Positions 63,918 to 64,000 of a stretch of DNA of 64,000 nucleotides are shown in pieces. The notes beneath the pieces were generated by a model, which was not told the origin of the DNA, did not search any database, and worked only from the letters and a program-made list of their open reading frames with translations. Positions within the stretch are counted from its first letter, which is position 1. Each line of letters opens with the position of its first letter. A program made the position numbers and the translations under genes. The stretch is taken from NCBI RefSeq assembly GCF_001296045.1, contig NZ_LJHS01000005.1, positions 124,001 through 188,000 on the forward strand, given 5' to 3'. The stretch comes from Rhizobium sp. AAP43. Its GTDB lineage: Bacteria; Pseudomonadota; Alphaproteobacteria; Rhizobiales; Rhizobiaceae.

Positions 63918-64000
63918 TCACTCGGCAGCTTGAGCAGGTGGGACGGCGCCGGGAGCGGCACCTCCGATGATGAGCGCCTTGGCGCTGATGTATTCGTCGA
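63918..64000 (-). CDS. Partial CDS, C-terminal end, unrecognised
   Basis: The last 27 codons of a minus-strand gene enter from the right edge and read DEYISAKALIIGGAAPGAV, ending AQAAE before a TGA that lies five bases from the pccA ATG. In known rhizobial loci this position is pccB or a small gene between pccB and pccA. The ending does not look like the usual PccB C-terminus, so I leave it unnamed. Confidence 0.5.
   Translation of the reverse strand, partial: DEYISAKALIIGGAAPGAVPPAQAAE

Overview
The window looks like DNA from an alphaproteobacterium of the Rhizobiaceae (Rhizobium, Agrobacterium or Sinorhizobium type). The evidence is high GC content, pca genes controlled by both a PcaQ-type LysR protein and a PcaR-type IclR protein, an RpiR-type IolR with an idhA/iolCDEB cluster, TctCBA/TctDE, a DUF982 protein and RIME-like palindromic repeats. 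The gene content is catabolic and regulatory, with no rRNA, tRNA, ribosomal protein, transposase, integrase or phage gene seen. It resembles a stable accessory replicon (chromid or megaplasmid); that placement is inference.

Layout: (1) 1-8.9 kb: a probable aminosugar/peptide catabolic cluster (M81 peptidase and NTF2-like gene on the minus strand; RidA, MurR/RpiR regulator, SDR, cytoplasmic GH20 hexosaminidase, second M81 peptidase, MFS transporter and CutC on the plus strand). (2) 8.9-11.7 kb: a membrane GGDEF-EAL protein and a secreted DUF922 protease-like protein. (3) 11.7-19.9 kb: the protocatechuate branch of the beta-ketoadipate pathway, pcaIJF with pcaR and pcaDCHGB with pcaQ. (4) 19.9-24.6 kb: an ECF sigma/anti-sigma pair, an FAD oxidoreductase and a chemoreceptor. 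(5) 24.7-31.3 kb: a TctD/TctE-like two-component system with its own solute-binding protein, divergent from tctCBA. (6) 31.4-36 kb: a TupA-like ATP-grasp protein, small ORFs and a stand-alone treY. (7) 36-40 kb: LacI regulator and PfkB kinase divergent from ThuA and a Gfo/Idh/MocA oxidoreductase. (8) 40-48.1 kb: myo-inositol catabolism, idhA, iolR, iolC, iolD, iolE, a small membrane protein and iolB. (9) 48.2-57.5 kb: a DUF3833 lipocalin-like protein, a flavoprotein, an aminotransferase, a LysR regulator, a ureohydrolase and a Pot-type ABC importer. (10) 57.5-64 kb: a GMC oxidoreductase, methylmalonyl-CoA mutase, an orphan RHH antitoxin beside a 169-bp inverted-repeat element, and the propionyl-CoA carboxylase alpha subunit.

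Most modules pair a sugar, aromatic, polyol or nitrogen-compound pathway with its own regulator, and several candidate operators can be read directly. These are a PcaQ box (ATAACC-N4-GGTTAG), a PcaR-like box (GTTCGATTATCGCAC), two near-identical IolR sites (AGAA-N6-TTCC type) and two near-identical LacI-type sites (CCAAAGCG core) flanking the lacI/thuA intergenic region. Protocatechuate is taken to succinyl-CoA plus acetyl-CoA, and inositol towards DHAP and a C3 semialdehyde. Propionyl-CoA enters the TCA cycle through PccA and methylmalonyl-CoA mutase. No convincing, wholly new defence or mobile system is visible. The less-described parts are the M81/GH20/CutC cluster, the two-component system with its own binding protein, the LacI/ThuA cluster without a transporter, and the ureohydrolase/Pot transporter cluster.
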